Positions 10,853 to 26,124 of a stretch of DNA of 64,000 nucleotides are shown piece after piece. Under the pieces are notes generated by a model, which saw only the letters and a list, made by a program, of their open reading frames with translations, was not told the DNA's origin and made no database searches. Position 1 is the stretch's first letter. Each line of letters opens with the position of its first letter. A program made the position numbers and the translations under genes. The stretch is from Xylocopa sonorina (taxonomy: Eukaryota; Arthropoda; Insecta; Hymenoptera; Apidae), in contig NW_027490122.1 of the NCBI RefSeq assembly GCF_050948175.1, forward strand, positions 1,302,001 through 1,366,000, given 5' to 3'.

Positions 10853-12938
10853 TCAATAGAACTCTATTGCTACGATACGTAGACATCTGCAAACGCTATT
10901 TGCTTGCAAGGAAGTGTCGCATTTACATTCATTTGAAGTGTTGACGAGGAATACATAACACTTCGCAAATCATATTATATCTTACCATGAAACATAGAAA
11001 TGAAATGCGATATCGCGTTTTAAGAAGCATTAGAACTCTATTGCTACGATACCTAGACATCTGCAGACGCTATTTCCTAGCAAGGTAGTGTCGCATTTAC
11101 ATTCATTTGAAGTGTAGACGAGGAATACATAACACTTCGCAAATCATATTATACCTTACCATGAAACATGGAAATGGGATGCGATATCGCGTTTTAAGAA
11201 TCATAAGAACTCTATTGCTACGATACGTAGACATCTGCAAACGCTATTTCCTTGCAAGGAAGTGTCGCATTTACATTCATTTGAAGTGTAGACGAAGCAT
11301 ACATAACACTTCGCAAATCATATTATATCTTACCATGAAACATAGAAATGAGATGCGATATCGCGTTTTAAGAAGCATTAGAACTCTATTGCTACGATAG
11401 GTAGACATCTGCAAACGCTATTTCCTTGCAAGGAAGTGTCGCATTTACATTCATTTGCAGTGTAGACGAGGAATACATAACACTTCGCAAATCATATTAT
11501 ATCTTACCATGAAATATAGAAATGATATGCGATATCGCGTTTTAATAAGCATTAGAACTCTATTGCTACGGCAGGTAGACGTTTGCAAACGCTATATCCT
11601 TGCAAGGAAGTGTCGCAGTTACATTCATTTGAAGTGTAGACGAGGAATACATAACACTTCGCAAATCATATTATATCTTACCATGAAACATATAGATGAG
11701 ATGCGATATCGCGTTTTAAGAATCATAAGAACTCTATTGCTACGATACGTAGACATCTGCAAACGCTATTTCCTTGCAAGGAAGTGTCGCATTTACATTC
11801 ATTTGAATCGTAGACGAGGAGTGCATAACACTTCGCAATGAATATTATATCTTATCATGAAACATAGATATGAGATGCAATATCTCGTTTTAAGAAGCAT
11901 TTGAACTCTATTGCTACGAAACCTAGACATCTGCAGACGCTATTTCCTTGCAAGGAAGTGTCGCATTTCATTCATTTGAATCGTAGACGAGGAATGCATA
12001 ACACTTCGCAATGAATATTACATCTTACCATGAAACATAGAAATGAGATGCGATATCGCGCTTTAAGAAGCATTAGAAATCTATTGCCACGATAGGTAGA
12101 CGTTTGCAAACGCTATTTCCTTGCAAGGAAGTCTCGCATTTACATTCATTTGAAGTGTAGACGAGGAATACATGACACTTCGCAAATCATATTATATCTT
12201 ACCATGAAACATAGAAATGCGATGCGATATCGCGTTTTAAGAAGCATTAGAACTCTATTGCTACGATAGGTAGACATTTGCAAACGCTATTTCCTTGCAA
12301 AGAAGTGTCGCATTTACATTCATTTGAAGTGTAGACGAGGAATACATGACACTTCGCAAATCATATTATATCTTACCATGAAACATAGAAATGAGATGCG
12401 ATATCGCGTTTTAAGAAGCATTGGAACACTCTTGCTACGATACCTAGACATATGCAGACGCTATTTCCTAGGAAGGAATTGTCGCATTTACATTCATTTG
12501 AAGTGTAGACGAGGAATACATGACACTTCGCAAATCATATTATATCTTACCATGAAACATAGAAATGAGATGCGATATCGCGTTTTAAGAAGCATTAGAA
12601 CATTATTGCTACGATAGGTAGACATTTGCAAACGCTATTTCCTTGCAAGGAAGTGTCGCATTTACATTCATTTGAAGTGTAGACGAGGAATACATGACAC
12701 TTCGCAAATCATATTATATCTTACCATGAAACATAGAAATGTGATGCGATATCGCGTTTTAAGAAGCATTAGAACACTCTTGCTACGATACCTAGACATC
12801 TGCAGACGCTATTTCCTAGCAAGGAATTGTCGCATTTACATTCATTTGAAGTGTAGACGAGGAATACATGACACTTCGTAAATCATATTATATCTTACCA
12901 TGAAACATAGAAATGAGATGCGATATCGCGTTTTAAGA
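10853..12938 (+). repeat. Mixed monomers with one type B unit
   Basis: About twelve units. Features are a type B unit (signature at about 11878), a one-base deletion in CGCATTTCATTC near 11968, the rare GCAGGTAGACGTTTGC with CTATATCC near 11570-11595, and GGAACACTCTTGC with CTAGGAAGGAATTG near 12423-12480. The following units at 12600-12860 repeat part of that set (CACTCTTGC, AAGGAATTG), which suggests a two-unit local duplication with divergence. Confidence 0.75.
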
Positions 12939-13565
12939 ACCATTAGAAAACTATTGCTACGATAGGTAGACAATTGCAAACGCTATTTCCTTGCAAGGAA
13001 GTGTCGCATTTACATTCATTTGAAGTGTAGACGAGGAATACATAACACTTCGCAAATCATATTATATCTTACCATGAAACATAGAAATGAGATGCGATAT
13101 CGCGTTTTAAGAAGCATTAGAACTCTATTGCTACGATACCTAGACATCTGCAGATGCTATTTCCTAGCAAGGAAGTGTCGCATTTACATTCATTTGAAGT
13201 GTAGACGAGGAATTCATAACACTTCGCAAATCATATTATACCTTACCATGAAACATAGAAATGAGATGCGATATCGCGTTTTAAGAATCATTAGAAATCT
13301 ATTGCTACGATACGTAGACATCTGCAAACGCTATTCCCTAGCGAGGAAGTGTCGCATTTACATTTATTTGAAGTGTAGACGACGGATACATAACACTTCG
13401 CAAATCATATTATACCTTACCATGAAACATAGAAATGAGATGCGATATCGCGTTTTAAGATTCATAAGAACTCTATTGCTACGATACGTAGACATCTGCA
13501 AACGCTATTTCCTTGCAAGGAAATGTCGCATTTACATTCATTTGATGTGTAGACGAGGAATACAT
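12939..13565 (+). repeat. 627-bp block, copy 2 of 2
   Basis: Partner of 5111-5737. The copies part at A versus G in GGAATACATAAC / GGAATACATGAC. Confidence 0.9.
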
Positions 13566-14029
13566 GACACTTCGCAAATCATATTATATCTTACCATGAA
13601 ACATAGAAATGAGGTGCGACATCGCGTTCTAAGAGGCATTAGAACTCTACTGCTACGATAGGTAGACATTTCCAAACGCTATTTCCTTGCAAGGAAGTGT
13701 CGCATTTACATTCATTTGAAGTGTAGACGAGGGATACATAACACTTCGCAAATCATATTATATCTTACCATGAAACATAGAAATGAGATGCGATATCGCG
13801 TTTTAAGAAGCATTAGAACTCTATTGCTACGATACGTAGACATCTGCAAACGCTATTTCCTTGCAGGGAAGTGTCGCATTTACATTCAGTTGAAGTGTAG
13901 AAGAGGAATACATGACACTTCGCAAATCATATTATATCTTACCATGAAACATAGAAATGAGATGCGATATCGCGTTTTAAGAAGCATTAGAACACTATTG
14001 CTACGATAGGTAGACATTTGCAAACGCTA

Positions 14030-15165
14030 TTTCCTTGCAAGGAAGTGTCGCATTTACATTCATTTGAAGTGTAGACGAGGAATACATGACACTTCGCAAA
14101 TCATATTATATCTTACCATGAAACATAGAAATGAGATGCGATATCGCGTTTTAAGAAGCATTAGAACACTATTGCTACGATAGGTAGACATTTGCAAACG
14201 CTATTTCCTTGCAAGGAAGTGTCGCATTTACATTCAATTGAAGTGTAGACTAGGAATACATAACACTTCGCAAATCATATTATATCTTATCATGAAACAT
14301 AGAAATGAGATGCGATATCGCGTTTTAAGAGGCAGCAGAAATCCATTGCTACGATACGTAGACATCTGCAAATGCTATTTCCTTGCAAGAAAGTGTCGCA
14401 TTTACATTCATTTGATGTGTAGACGAGGAATACATAACACTTCGCAAATCATATTATATCTTACCATGAAACATAGAAATGTGATGCGATATCGCGTTTT
14501 AAGAATCATATGAACTCTATTACTACGATACGTAGACATCTGCAAACGCTATTTCCTTGCAAAGAAGTGTCGCATTTACATTCATTTGAAGTGTAGACGA
14601 GGAATACACAACACTTCGCAAATCATATTATATCTTACCATGAAACATAGAAACGAGATGCGATATCGCGTTTTAAGAAGCATTAGAACTCTATTGCTAC
14701 GATACGTAGACATCTGCAAACGCTATTTCCTTGCAAGGAAGTGTTGCATTTACATTCATTTGAATCGTAGACGAGGAATGCATAACACTTCGCAATGAAT
14801 ATTATATCTTATCATGAAACATAGATATGAGATGCAATATCTCGTTTTAAGAAGCATTTGAACTCTATTGCTTCGATACGTAGACATCTGCAAACGCTAT
14901 TTCCTTGCAAGGAAGTGTCGCATTTACATTCATTTGAAGTGTAATCGAGGAATACATGACACTTCGCAAATCATATTATATCTTACCATGAAACATTGAA
15001 ATGAGATGCGACATCGCGTTCCAAGAAGCATTAGAACACTACTGCTACGATAGGTAGACATTTGCAAACGCTATTTCCTTGCAAGGAAGTGTCGCATTTA
15101 CATTCATTTGAAGTGTAGACGAGGGATACATAACACTTCGCAAATCATATTATATCTTACCATGA
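14030..15165 (+). repeat. 1.14-kb block, copy 1 (12-monomer spacing)
   Basis: Matches 16118-17251 at 2088 bp, which is 12 monomers or twice 1044. Roughly ten substitutions were seen, plus a 2-bp deletion in the second copy. Order of variants: GACTAGGAATAC, AAGCAGCAGAAATCC with GCAAATGC, TTTGATGTG, GTGATGCG, GGAATACACAAC with AAACGAG, a type B unit, then GTAATCGAGG with ACATTGAAATG. Confidence 0.85.
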
Positions 15166-16117
15166 GACATAGAAATGAGATGCGATATCGCGTTTTAAGG
15201 AGCATTAGAACTCTATTGCTACGATACCTAGACATCTGCAGACGCTATTTCCTTGGAAGGATGTGTCGCATTTACATTCATTTGAATCGTAGACGAGGAA
15301 TGCATAACACTTCGCAATGAATATTACATCTTCCCATGAAACATAGAAATGAGATGCGATATCGCGCTTTAAGAAGCACTAGAAATCTATTGCTACGATA
15401 CGTAGACATCTGCATTCGCTATTTCCTAGCGAGGAAGCGTCGCATTTACATTCATTTGAAGTGTAGACAAGGAATACATGACACTTCGCAAATCATATTA
15501 TATCTTACCATGAAACATAGAAATGAGATGCGATATCGCGTTTTAAGAATCATAAGAACTCCATTGCTACGATACGTAGACATCTGCAAACGCTATTTCC
15601 TTGCAAGCAAGTGTCGCATTTACATTCATTTGAAGTGTAGTCGAGGAATACATGACACTTCGCAAATCATATTATATCTTACCATGAAACATAGAAATGA
15701 GATGCGATATCGCGTTTTAAGGAGCATTAGAACTCTATTGCTACGATACCTAGACATCTGCAGACGCTATTTCCTTGCAAGGAAGTGTCGCATTTACATT
15801 CATTTGAATCGTAGACGAGGATTGCATAACACTTCGCAATGAATATTACATCTTACCATGAAACATAGATATGAGATGCAATATCTCGTTTTAAGAAGCA
15901 TTTGAACTCTATTGCTTCGATACGTAGACATATGCAAACGCTATTTCCTTGCAAGGAAGTGTCGCATTTACATTCATTTGATGTGTAGACGAGGAATACA
16001 TAACACTTCGCAAATCATATTATATCTTACCATGAAACATAGAAATGAGATGCGACATCGCGTTCTAAGAAGCATTAGAACACTACTGCTACGATAGGTA
16101 GACATTTCCAAACGCTG
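15166..16117 (+). repeat. Monomers between the two 1.14-kb copies
   Basis: About five and a half units. They include ATGAGACATAG, AGGAAGCGTCGC with GCATTCGC (15414-15440), and a type B unit (signature 15878) exactly 1044 bp from its neighbours at 14834 and 16922. Regular six-monomer spacing of type B units therefore exists here, although the units between are not strictly repeated. Confidence 0.75.
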
Positions 16118-17251
16118 TTTCCTTGCAAGGAAGTGTCGCATTTACATTCATTTGAAGTGTAGACGAGGAATACATGACACTTCGCAAATCATATTATATC
16201 TTACCATGAAACATAGAAATGAGATGCGATATCGCGTTTTAAGAAGCATTAGAACACTATTGCTACGATAGGTAGACATTTGCAAACGCTATTTCCTTGC
16301 AAGGAAGTGTCGCATTTACATTCAATTGAAGTGTAGACTAGGAATACATAACACTTCGCAAATCATATTATATCTTACCATGAAACATAGAAATGAGATG
16401 CGATATCGCGTTTTAAGAAGCAGCAGAAATCCATTGCTACGATACGTAGACATCTGCAAATGCTATTTCCTTGCAAGAAAGTGTCGCATTTACTTTCATT
16501 TGATGTGTAGACGAGGAATACATAACACTTCGCAAATCATATTATATCTTACCATGAAACATAGAAATGTGATGCGATATCGCGTTTTAAGAATCATATG
16601 AACTCTATTGCTACGATACGTAGACATCTGCAAACGCTATTTCCTTGCAAAGAAGTGTCGCATTTACATTCATTTGAAGTGTAGACGAGGAATACACAAC
16701 ACTTCGCAAATCATATTATATCTTACCATGAAACATAGAAACGAGATGCGATATCGCTTTTTAAGAAGCATTAGAACTCTATTGCTACGATACGTAGACA
16801 TCTGCAAACGCTATTTCCTTGCAAGGAAGTGTTGCATTTACATTCATTTTAATCGTAGACGAGGAATGCATAACACTTCGCAATGAATATTATATCTTAT
16901 CATGAAACATAGATATGAGATGCAATATCTCGTTTTAAGAAGCATTTGAACTCTATTGCTTCGATACGTAGACATCTGCAAACGCTATTTCCTTGCAAGG
17001 AAGTGTCGCATTTACATTCATTTGAAGTGTAATCGAGGAATACATGACACTTCGCAAATCATATTATATCTTACCATGAAACATTGAAATGAGATTTGAC
17101 ATCGCGTTCCAAGAAGCATTAGAACACTACTGCTACGATAGGTAGACATTTGCAAACGCTATTTCCTTGCAAGGAAGTGTCGCATTTACATTCATTTGAA
17201 GTAGACGAGGGATACATAACACTTCGCAAATCATATTATATCTTACCATGA
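16118..17251 (+). repeat. 1.14-kb block, copy 2
   Basis: Partner of 14030-15165. It carries GAGATTTGACATCG and a 2-bp deletion (TTGAAGTAGACG, near 17200) not present in the other copy. About 0.9 kb of it also matches 25244-26124 at 52 monomers (9044 bp after indel correction). Confidence 0.83.
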
Positions 17252-18954
17252 AACATAGAAATGAGATGCGATATCGCGTTTTAAGAAGCATCAGAACACT
17301 ATTGCTACGATAGGTAGACATTTGCAAACGCTATTACCTTGCAAGGAAGTGTCGCATTTACATTCATTTGAATTGTAGACGAGGAATACATGACACTTCG
17401 CAAATCATATTATATCTTACCATGAAACATAGAAATGAGATGCGATATCGCGTTTTAAGAAGCATTAGAACTCTATTGCTACGATACGTAGACATCTGCA
17501 AACGCTATTTCCTTGCAAGGAAGTGTCGCATTTACATTCATTTGAAGTGTAAACGAGGAATACATGACACTTCGCAAATCATATTATATCTTACCATGAA
17601 ACATAGAAATGAGATGCGATATCGCGTTTTAAGAAGCATTAGAAAACTATTGCTACGATACGTAGACATCTGCAAACGCTATTTCCTTGCAAGGAAATGT
17701 CGCATTTACATTCATTTGATGTGTAGACGAGGAATACATAACACTTCGCAAATCATATTATATCTTACCATGAAACATAGAAATGAGATGCGACATCGCG
17801 TTCTAAGAAGCATTAGAACACTACTGCTACGATAGGTAGACATTTGCAAACGCTATTTCCTTGCAAGGAAGTGTCGCATTTACATTCATTTGAAGTGTAG
17901 ACGAGGGATACATAACACTTCGCAAATCATATTATATCTTACCATGAAGCATAGAAATGAGATGCGATATCGCGTTTTAAGAAGCATTAGAACTCTATTG
18001 CTACGATACCTAGACATCTGCAAACGCTATTTCCTTGCAGGGAAGTGTCGCATTTACATTCATTTGAAGTGTAGACGAGGAATACATGACACTCCGCAAA
18101 TCATATTATATCTTACCATGAAACATAGAAATGAGATGCGATAAAGCGTTTTAAGAAGCAGCAGAAATCCATTGCTACGATACGTAGACATCTGCAAATG
18201 CTATTTCCTTGCAAGAAAGTGTCGCATTTACATTCATTTGATGTGTAGACGAGGAATACATAACACTTCGTAAATCATATTATATCTTACCATGAAACAT
18301 AGAAATGAGATGCGATATCGCGTTTTAAGAAGCATTAGAACTCTATTGCTACGATACGCAGACATCTGCAAACGCTATTTCCTTGCAAGGAAGTGTCGCA
18401 TTTACATTCATTTGAAGAGTAGAAGAGGAATACATGACACTTCGCAAATCATATTATATCTTACCATGAAACATAGAAATGAGATGCGATATCGCGTTTT
18501 AAGAAGCATTAGAACACTATTGCTACGATAGGTAGACATTTGCAGACGCTATTTCCTTGCAAGGAAGTGTCGCATTTACATTCATTTGAAGTGTAGACGG
18601 GGAATTAATGACACTTCGCAAATCATATTATATCTTACCATGAAACATAGAAATGAGATGCGATATCGCGTTTTAAGAAGCATTAGAACACTATTGCTAC
18701 GATAGGTAGACATTTGCAAACGCTATTTCCTTGCAAGGAAGTGTCGCATTTACATTCAATTGAAGTGTAGACTAGGAATACATAACACTTCGCAAATCAT
18801 ATTATATCTTACCATGAAACATAGAAATGAGATGCGATATCGCGTTTTAAGAAGCAGCAGAAATCCATTGCTACGATACGTAGACATCTGCAAATGCTAT
18901 TTCCTTGCAAGAAGGTGTCGCATTTACATTTATTTGAAGTGTAGACGACGGATA
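17252..18954 (+). repeat. Mosaic of type A monomers
   Basis: About ten units without type B. They are assembled from variants seen elsewhere: GTAAACGAGG, TTTGATGTG, GCGACATCGCGTTC, GCAGGGAAG and AAGCAGCAGAAATCC. One unit reads GCGATAAAGCG (about 18139), which destroys the GCGATATCGC palindrome. Confidence 0.75.
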
Positions 18955-19700
18955 CATAACACTTCGCAAATCATATTATATCTTACCATGAAACATATAA
19001 ATGAGATGCGACATCGCGTTCTAAGAAGCATTAGAACACTACTGCTACGATACCAAGACATCTGCAGACGCTATTTCCTAGCAAGGAAGTGTCGCATTTA
19101 CATTCATTTGAAGTGTACACGAGGAATACATGACACTTCGCAAATCATATAATATCCTACCATGAAACGTAGAAATGAGATGCGATATCGCGTTTTAAGA
19201 ATCATAAGAACTCTATTGCTACGATACGTAGACATCTGCAAACGCTATTTCCTTGCAAGGAAGTGTCGCATTTACAATCAGATGATGAATTGATGAGGAA
19301 TACATAACACTTCGCAAATCATATTATATCTTACCATGAAACATAGAAATGTGATGCGATATCGCGTTTTAAGAAGCATTAGAACTCTATTGCTACGATA
19401 CGTAGACATCTGCAAACGCTATTTCCTTGCAAGGAAGTGTCGCATTTACATTCATTTGAAGTGTAAACGAGGAATACATGACACATCGCAAATCATATTA
19501 TATCTTGCCATGAAACATAGAAATGTGATGCAATATCGCGTTTTAAGAAGCATTAGAACTCTATTGCTACGATAGGTAGACATTTGCAAACGCTATTTCC
19601 TTGCAAGGAAGTGTCGCATTTACATTCATTTGAAGTGTAGACTAGGAATACATAACACTTCGCAAATCATATTATATCTTACCATGAAACATAGAAATGA
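18955..19700 (+). repeat. 0.75-kb block, copy 1 of 2 (third partial copy at 32.2 kb)
   Basis: Matches 26958-27703 at 8003 bp (46 monomers minus one base, explained by indels at 23344 and 26815). It has GTACACGAGG, CATATAATATCC with GAAACGTAG, and the ACAATCAGATGATG type D form. Part of it recurs at 32198-32664. Confidence 0.83.
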
Positions 19701-22700
19701 GATGCGATATCGCGTTTTAAGAAGCATTAGAACACAACTGCTACGATAGTTAGACATTTGCAAACGCTATTTCCTTGCAAGGAAGTGTCGCATTTACATT
19801 CATTTGAAGTGTAGACTAGGAATACATAACACTTCGCAAATCATATTATATCTTACCATGAAACATAGAAATGAGATGCGGTATCGCGTTTTAAGAAGCA
19901 GCAGAAATCCATTGCTACGATACGTAGACATCTGCAAATGCTATTTCCTTGCAAGGAAGTGTTGCATTTACATTCATTTGAATCGTAGACGAGGAATGCA
20001 TAACACATCGCAATGAATATTATATCTTATCATGAAACATAGATATGAGATGCAATATCTCGTTTTAAGAAGCATTTGAACACTATTGCTTCGATACGTA
20101 GACATCTGCAAACGCTATTTCCTTGCAAGGAAGTGTCGCATTTACATTCGGTTGATGTGTTGATGAGGAATACATAACACTTCGCAAATCATATTATATC
20201 TTACCATGAGACATAGAAATGAGATGCGATATCGCGTTTTAAGAAGCATTAGAACTCTATTGCTGCGATACGTAGACATCTGCAAACGCTATTTCCTTGC
20301 AAGGAAGTGTCGCATTTACATTCATTTGAAGTGTAAACGAGGAATACATGACACTTCGCAAATCATATTATATCTTACCATGAAACATAGAAATGAGATG
20401 CGATATCGCGTTTTAAGAAGCATTAGAACTCTATTGCTACGATACCTAGACATCTGCAGACGCTATTTCCTAGCAAGGTAGTGTCGCATTTACATTCATT
20501 TGAAGTGTAGACGAGGAATTCATAACACTTCGCAATTCATATAATATCCTACCATGAAACGTAGAAATGAGATGCGATATCGCGTTTTAAGAATCATAAG
20601 AACTCTATTGCTACGATAGGTAGACGTTTGAAAACGCTATTTCCTTGCAAGGAAGTGTCGCATTTACATTAATTTGATGTGTAGACGAGGAATACATAAC
20701 ACTTCGCAAATCATATTATATCTTACCATGAAACATAGAAATGTGATGCGATATCGCGTTTTAAGAATCATAAGAACTCTATTGCTACGATACGTAGACA
20801 TCTGCAAACGCTATTTCCTTGCAAAGAAGTGTCGCATTTACATTCATTTGAAGTGTAGACGAGGAATACATGACACTTCGCAAATCATATTATATCTTAC
20901 CATGAAACATAGAAATGAGATGCGATATCGCGTTTTAAGAAGCATTAGAACACTATTGCTACGATAGGTAGACATTTGCAAACGCTACTTCCTTGCAAGG
21001 AAGTGACGCATTTACATTCATTTGAAGTGTAGACTAGGAATACATAACACTTCGCAAATCATATTATATCTTACCATGAAACATAGAAATGAGTTGCGAT
21101 ATCGCGTTCTAAGAAGCAGCAGAAATCCATTGCTACGATACGTAGACATCTGCAAATGCTATTTCCTTGCAAGAAAGTGTCGCATTTACATTCATTTGAT
21201 GTGTAGACGAGGAATACATAACACTTCGCAAATCATATTATATCTTACCATGAAACATAGAAATGTGATGCGATATCGCGTTTTAAGAATCATAAGAACT
21301 CTATTGCTACGATACGTAGACATCTGCAAACGCTATTTCCTTGCAAGGAAGTGTCGCATTTACATTCATTTGAAGTGTAGACGAGGAATACATAACACTT
21401 CGCAAATCATATTATATCTTACCATGAAACATAGAATTGAGATGCGATATCGCGTTTTAAGAAGCATTAGAACACTATTGCTACGATAGGTAGACATTTG
21501 CAAACGCTATTTCCTTGCAAGGAAGTGTCGCATTTACATTCATTTGAATCGTAGAGGAGGAATGCATAACACTTCGCAATGAATATTATATCTTATCTTG
21601 AAACATAGATATGAGATGCGATATCGCGTTTTAAGGATCATATGAACTCTATTGCTACGATACGTAGACATCTGCAATCGCTATTTCCTTGCAACGAAGT
21701 GTCGCATTTACTTTCATTTGAATCGTAGACGAGGAATGCATAACACTTCGCAATGAATATTATATCTTATCATGAAACGTAGATATGAGATGCAATATCT
21801 CTTTTTAAGAAGCATTTGAAATCTATTGCTTCGATACGTAGACATCTGCAAACGCTATTTCCTTGCAAGGAAGTGTCGCATTTACATTCATTTGATGTGT
21901 AGACGAGGAATACATAACACTTCGCAATTCATATAATATCCTACCATGAAACGTAGAAATGAGATGCGATATCGCGTTTTAAGAATCATAAGAACTCTAT
22001 TGCTACGATAGGTAGACATTTGCAAACGCTATTTCCTTGCAAGGAAGTGTCGCATTTACATTCATTTGATGTGTAGACGAGGAATACATAACACTTCGCA
22101 AATCATATTATATCTTACCATGAAACATAGAAATGAGATGCGATATCGCGTTTTAAGAAGCATTAGAACTTTATTGCTACGATACGTAGACATCTGCAAA
22201 CGCTATTTCCTTGCAAGGAAGTGTCGCATTTACATTCATTTGATGTGTAGACGAGGAATACATAACACTTCGCAAATCATATAATATCCTACCATGAAAC
22301 GTAGAAATGAGATGCGATATCGCGTCTTAAGAATCATAAGAACTCTATTGCTACGATACGTAGACATCTGCAAACGCTATTTCCTTGCAAGGAAGTGTGG
22401 CATTTACATTCATTTGAAGTGTAAACGAGGAATACATGACACTTCGCAAATCATATTATATCTTACCATGAAACATAGAAATGTGATGCGATATCGCGTT
22501 TTAAGAAGCATTAGAATTCTATTGCTACGATACGTAGACATCTGCAAACGCTATTTACTTGCAAGGAAGTGTCGCATTTACATTCATTTGATGTGTAGAC
22601 AAGGTATAAATAACACTTCGCAAATCATATTATATCTTACCATGAAACATAGAAATGAGATGCGATATCGCGTTTTAAGAAGCATTAGAACTCTATTGCT

Positions 22701-25243
22701 ACGATACGTAGACATCTGCAAACGCTATTTCCTTGCAAGGAAGTGTCGCATTTACATTGATTTGAAGTGTAGAAGAGGAATACATGACACTTCGCAAATC
22801 ATATTATATCTTACCATGAAACATAGAAATGAGATGCGATATCGCGTTTTAAGAAGCATTAGAACACTATTGCTACGATAGGTAGACATTTGCAAACGCT
22901 ATTTCCTTGCAAGGAAGTGTCGCATTTACATTCATTTGAAGTGTAGACGAGGAATACATGACACTTCGCAAATCATATTATGTCTTACCATGAAACATAG
23001 AAATGAGATGCGATATCGCGTTTTAAGAAGCATTAGAACACTATTGCTACGATAGGTAGACATTTGCAAACGCTATTTCCTTGCAAGGAAGTGTCGCATT
23101 TACATTCATTTGAAGTGTAGACTAGGAACACATAACACTTCGCAAATCATATTATATCTTACCATGAAACATAGAAATGAGTTGCGATATCGCGTTTTAA
23201 GAAGCAGCAGAAATCCATTGCTACGATACGTAGACATCTGCAAATGCTATTTCCTTGCAAGAAAGTGTCGCATTTACATTCATTTGAAGTGCAGACGACG
23301 GATATATAACACTTCGCAAATCATATTATACCTTACCATGAAACAGAAATGAGATGCGATATCGCGTTTTAAGAATCATAAGAACTCTATTGCTACGATA
23401 CGTAGACATCTGCAAACGCTATTTCCTTGCAAGGAAGTGTCGCATTTACATTCATTTGAATCGTAGAGGAGGAATGCATAGCACTTCGCAAAGAATATTA
23501 TATCTTATCATGAAACATAGATATGAGATGCAATATCTCGTTTTAAGAAGCATTTGGACTCTATTGCTTCGATACGTAGACATCTGCAAACGCTATTTCC
23601 TTGCAAGGAAGTGTCGCATTTACATTCATTTGAAGTGTAAACGAGGAATACATGACACTTCGCAAATCATATTATATCTTACCATGAAACATAGAAATGA
23701 GATGCGATATCGCGTTTTAAGAAGCACTAGAACACTATTGCTACGATAGGTAGACATTTGCAAACGCTATTTCCTTGCAAGGAAGTGTCGCATTTACATT
23801 CAATTGAAGTGTAGACTAGGAATACATAACACTTCGCAAATTATATTATATCTTACCATGAAACATAGAAATGAGATGCGATATCGCGTTTTAAGAACCA
23901 TTAGAACTCTATTGCTACGATACGTAGACATCTGCAAACGCTATTTCCTTGCAAGGAAGTGTCGCATTTACATTCATTTGAAGTGTAGAAGAGGAATACA
24001 TGACACTTCGCAAATCATATTATATCTTACCATGAAACATAGAAATGAGATGCGATATCGCGTTTTAAGAAGCATTAGAACTCTATTGCTACGATACGTA
24101 GACATCTGCAAACGCCATTTCCTTGCAAGGAAGTGTTGCATTTACATTCATTTGAATCGTAGACGAGGAATGCATAACACTTCGCAATGAATATTATATC
24201 TTATCATGAAACATAGATATGAGATGCAATATCTCGTTTTAAGAAGCATTTGGACTCTATTGCTTCGATACGTAGACATCTGCAAACGCTATTTCCTTGC
24301 AAGGAAGTGTCGCATTTACATTCATTTGAAGTGTAGACGAGGAATACATGACACTTCGCAAATCATATTATATCTTACCATGAAACATAGAAATGAGATG
24401 CGATATCGCGCTTTAAGAAGCATTAGAACACTATTGCTACGATAGGTAGACATTTGCAAACGCTATTTCCTTGCAAGGAAGTGTCGCATTTACATTCAGT
24501 TGAAGTGTAGACTTTGAATACATAACACTTCGCAAATTATATTATATCTTACTATGAAACATAGAAATGAGATGCGATATCGCGTTTTAAGAAGCAGCAG
24601 AAATCCGTTGCTACGATACGTAGACATCTGCAAATGCTATTTCCTTGCAAGAAAGTGTCGCATTTACATTCATTTGATGTGTATACGAGGAATACATCAC
24701 ACTTCGCAAATAATATTATATCTTACCATGAAACATAGAAATGTGATGCGATATCGCGTTTTAAGAATCATAAGAACTCTATTGCCACGATACGTAGACA
24801 TCTGCAAACGCTATTTCCTTGCAAAGAAGTGTCGCATTTACATTCATTTGAAGTGTAGACGAGGAATACACAACACTTCGCAAATCATATTATATCTTAC
24901 CATGAAACATAGAAACGAGATGCGATATCGCGTTTTAAGAAGCACTAGAACTCTATTGCTACGATACGTAGACATCTGCAAACGCTATTTCCTTGCAAGG
25001 AAGTGTTGCATTTACATTCATTTGAATCGTAGACGAGGAATGCATAACACTTCGCAATGAATATTATATCTTATCATGAAACATAGATATGAGATGCAAT
25101 ATCTCGTTTTAAGAAGCATTTGAACTCTATTGCTACGATACCTAGATATCTGCAAACGCTATTTCCTTGCAGGGAAGTGTCGCATTTACATTCATTTGAA
25201 GTGTAGACGAGGAATACATGACACTCCGCAAATCATATTATAC
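19701..25243 (+). repeat. Mixed monomers of types A, B, C and D
   Basis: About 32 units. Type B signatures fall at 20052, 21792, 23530, 24226 and 25096. A type C unit lies near 21600 and a type D patch at 20149. At 20149-20500 the first two monomers of the later six-monomer repeat appear (type D patch with ATGAGACATAG, then GTAAACGAGG), followed directly by the CATATAATATCC unit. The type C and B members are missing. A 2-bp deletion (GAAACAGAAATG) lies near 23344. The AAGCAGCAGAAATCC variant recurs at 19900, 21115, 23205 and 24594. Confidence 0.8.
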
Positions 25244-26124
25244 CCTACCATGAAACATAGAAATGAGATGCGATATCGCGTTTTAAGAAGCATTAGAACA
25301 CTATTGCTGCGATAGGTAGACATTTGCAAACGCTATTTCCTTGCAAGGAAGTGTCGCATTTACATTCAATTGAAGTGTAGACTAGGAATACATAACACTT
25401 CGCAAATCATATTATATCTTACCATGAAACATAGAAATGAGATGCGATATCGCGTTTTAAGAAGCAGCAGAAATCCATTGCTACGATACGTAGACATCTG
25501 CAAATGCTATTTCCTTGCAAGAAAGTGTCGCATTTACATTCATTTGATGTGTAGACAAGGAGTACATAACACTTCGCAAATCATATTATATCTTACCATG
25601 AAACATAGAAATGAGATGCGATATCGCTTTTTAAGAATCATATGAACTCTATTGCTACGATACGTAGAGATCTGCAAACGCTATTTCCTTGCAAAGAAGT
25701 GTCGCATTTACATTCATTTGAAGTGTAGACGAGGAATACACAACACTTCGCAAATCATATTATATCTTACCATGAAACATAGAAACGAGATGCGATATCG
25801 CGTTTTAAGAAGTATTAGAACTCTATTGCTACGATACGTAGACATCTGCAAACGCTATTTCCTTGCAAGGAAGTGTTGCATTTACATTCATTTGAATCGT
25901 AGACGAGGAATGCATAACACTTCGCAATGAATATTATATCTTATCATGAAACATAGATATGAGGTGCAATATCTCGTTTTAAGAAGCATTTGAACTCTAT
26001 TGCTTCGATACGTAGACATCTGCAAACGCTATTTCCTTGCAAGCAAGTGTCGCATTTACATTCATTTGAAGTGTAATCGAGGAATACATGACACTTCGCA
26101 AATCATATTATATCTTACCATGAA
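25244..26124 (+). repeat. Copy of the 16.2-17.1 kb block
   Basis: Same order of variants as 16200-17080 (AAGCAGCAGAAATCC, TTTGATGTG, GGAATACACAAC, type B unit, GTAATCGAGG), 52 monomers away. It has more point differences than the 12-monomer pair, which suggests an older duplication. Confidence 0.75.
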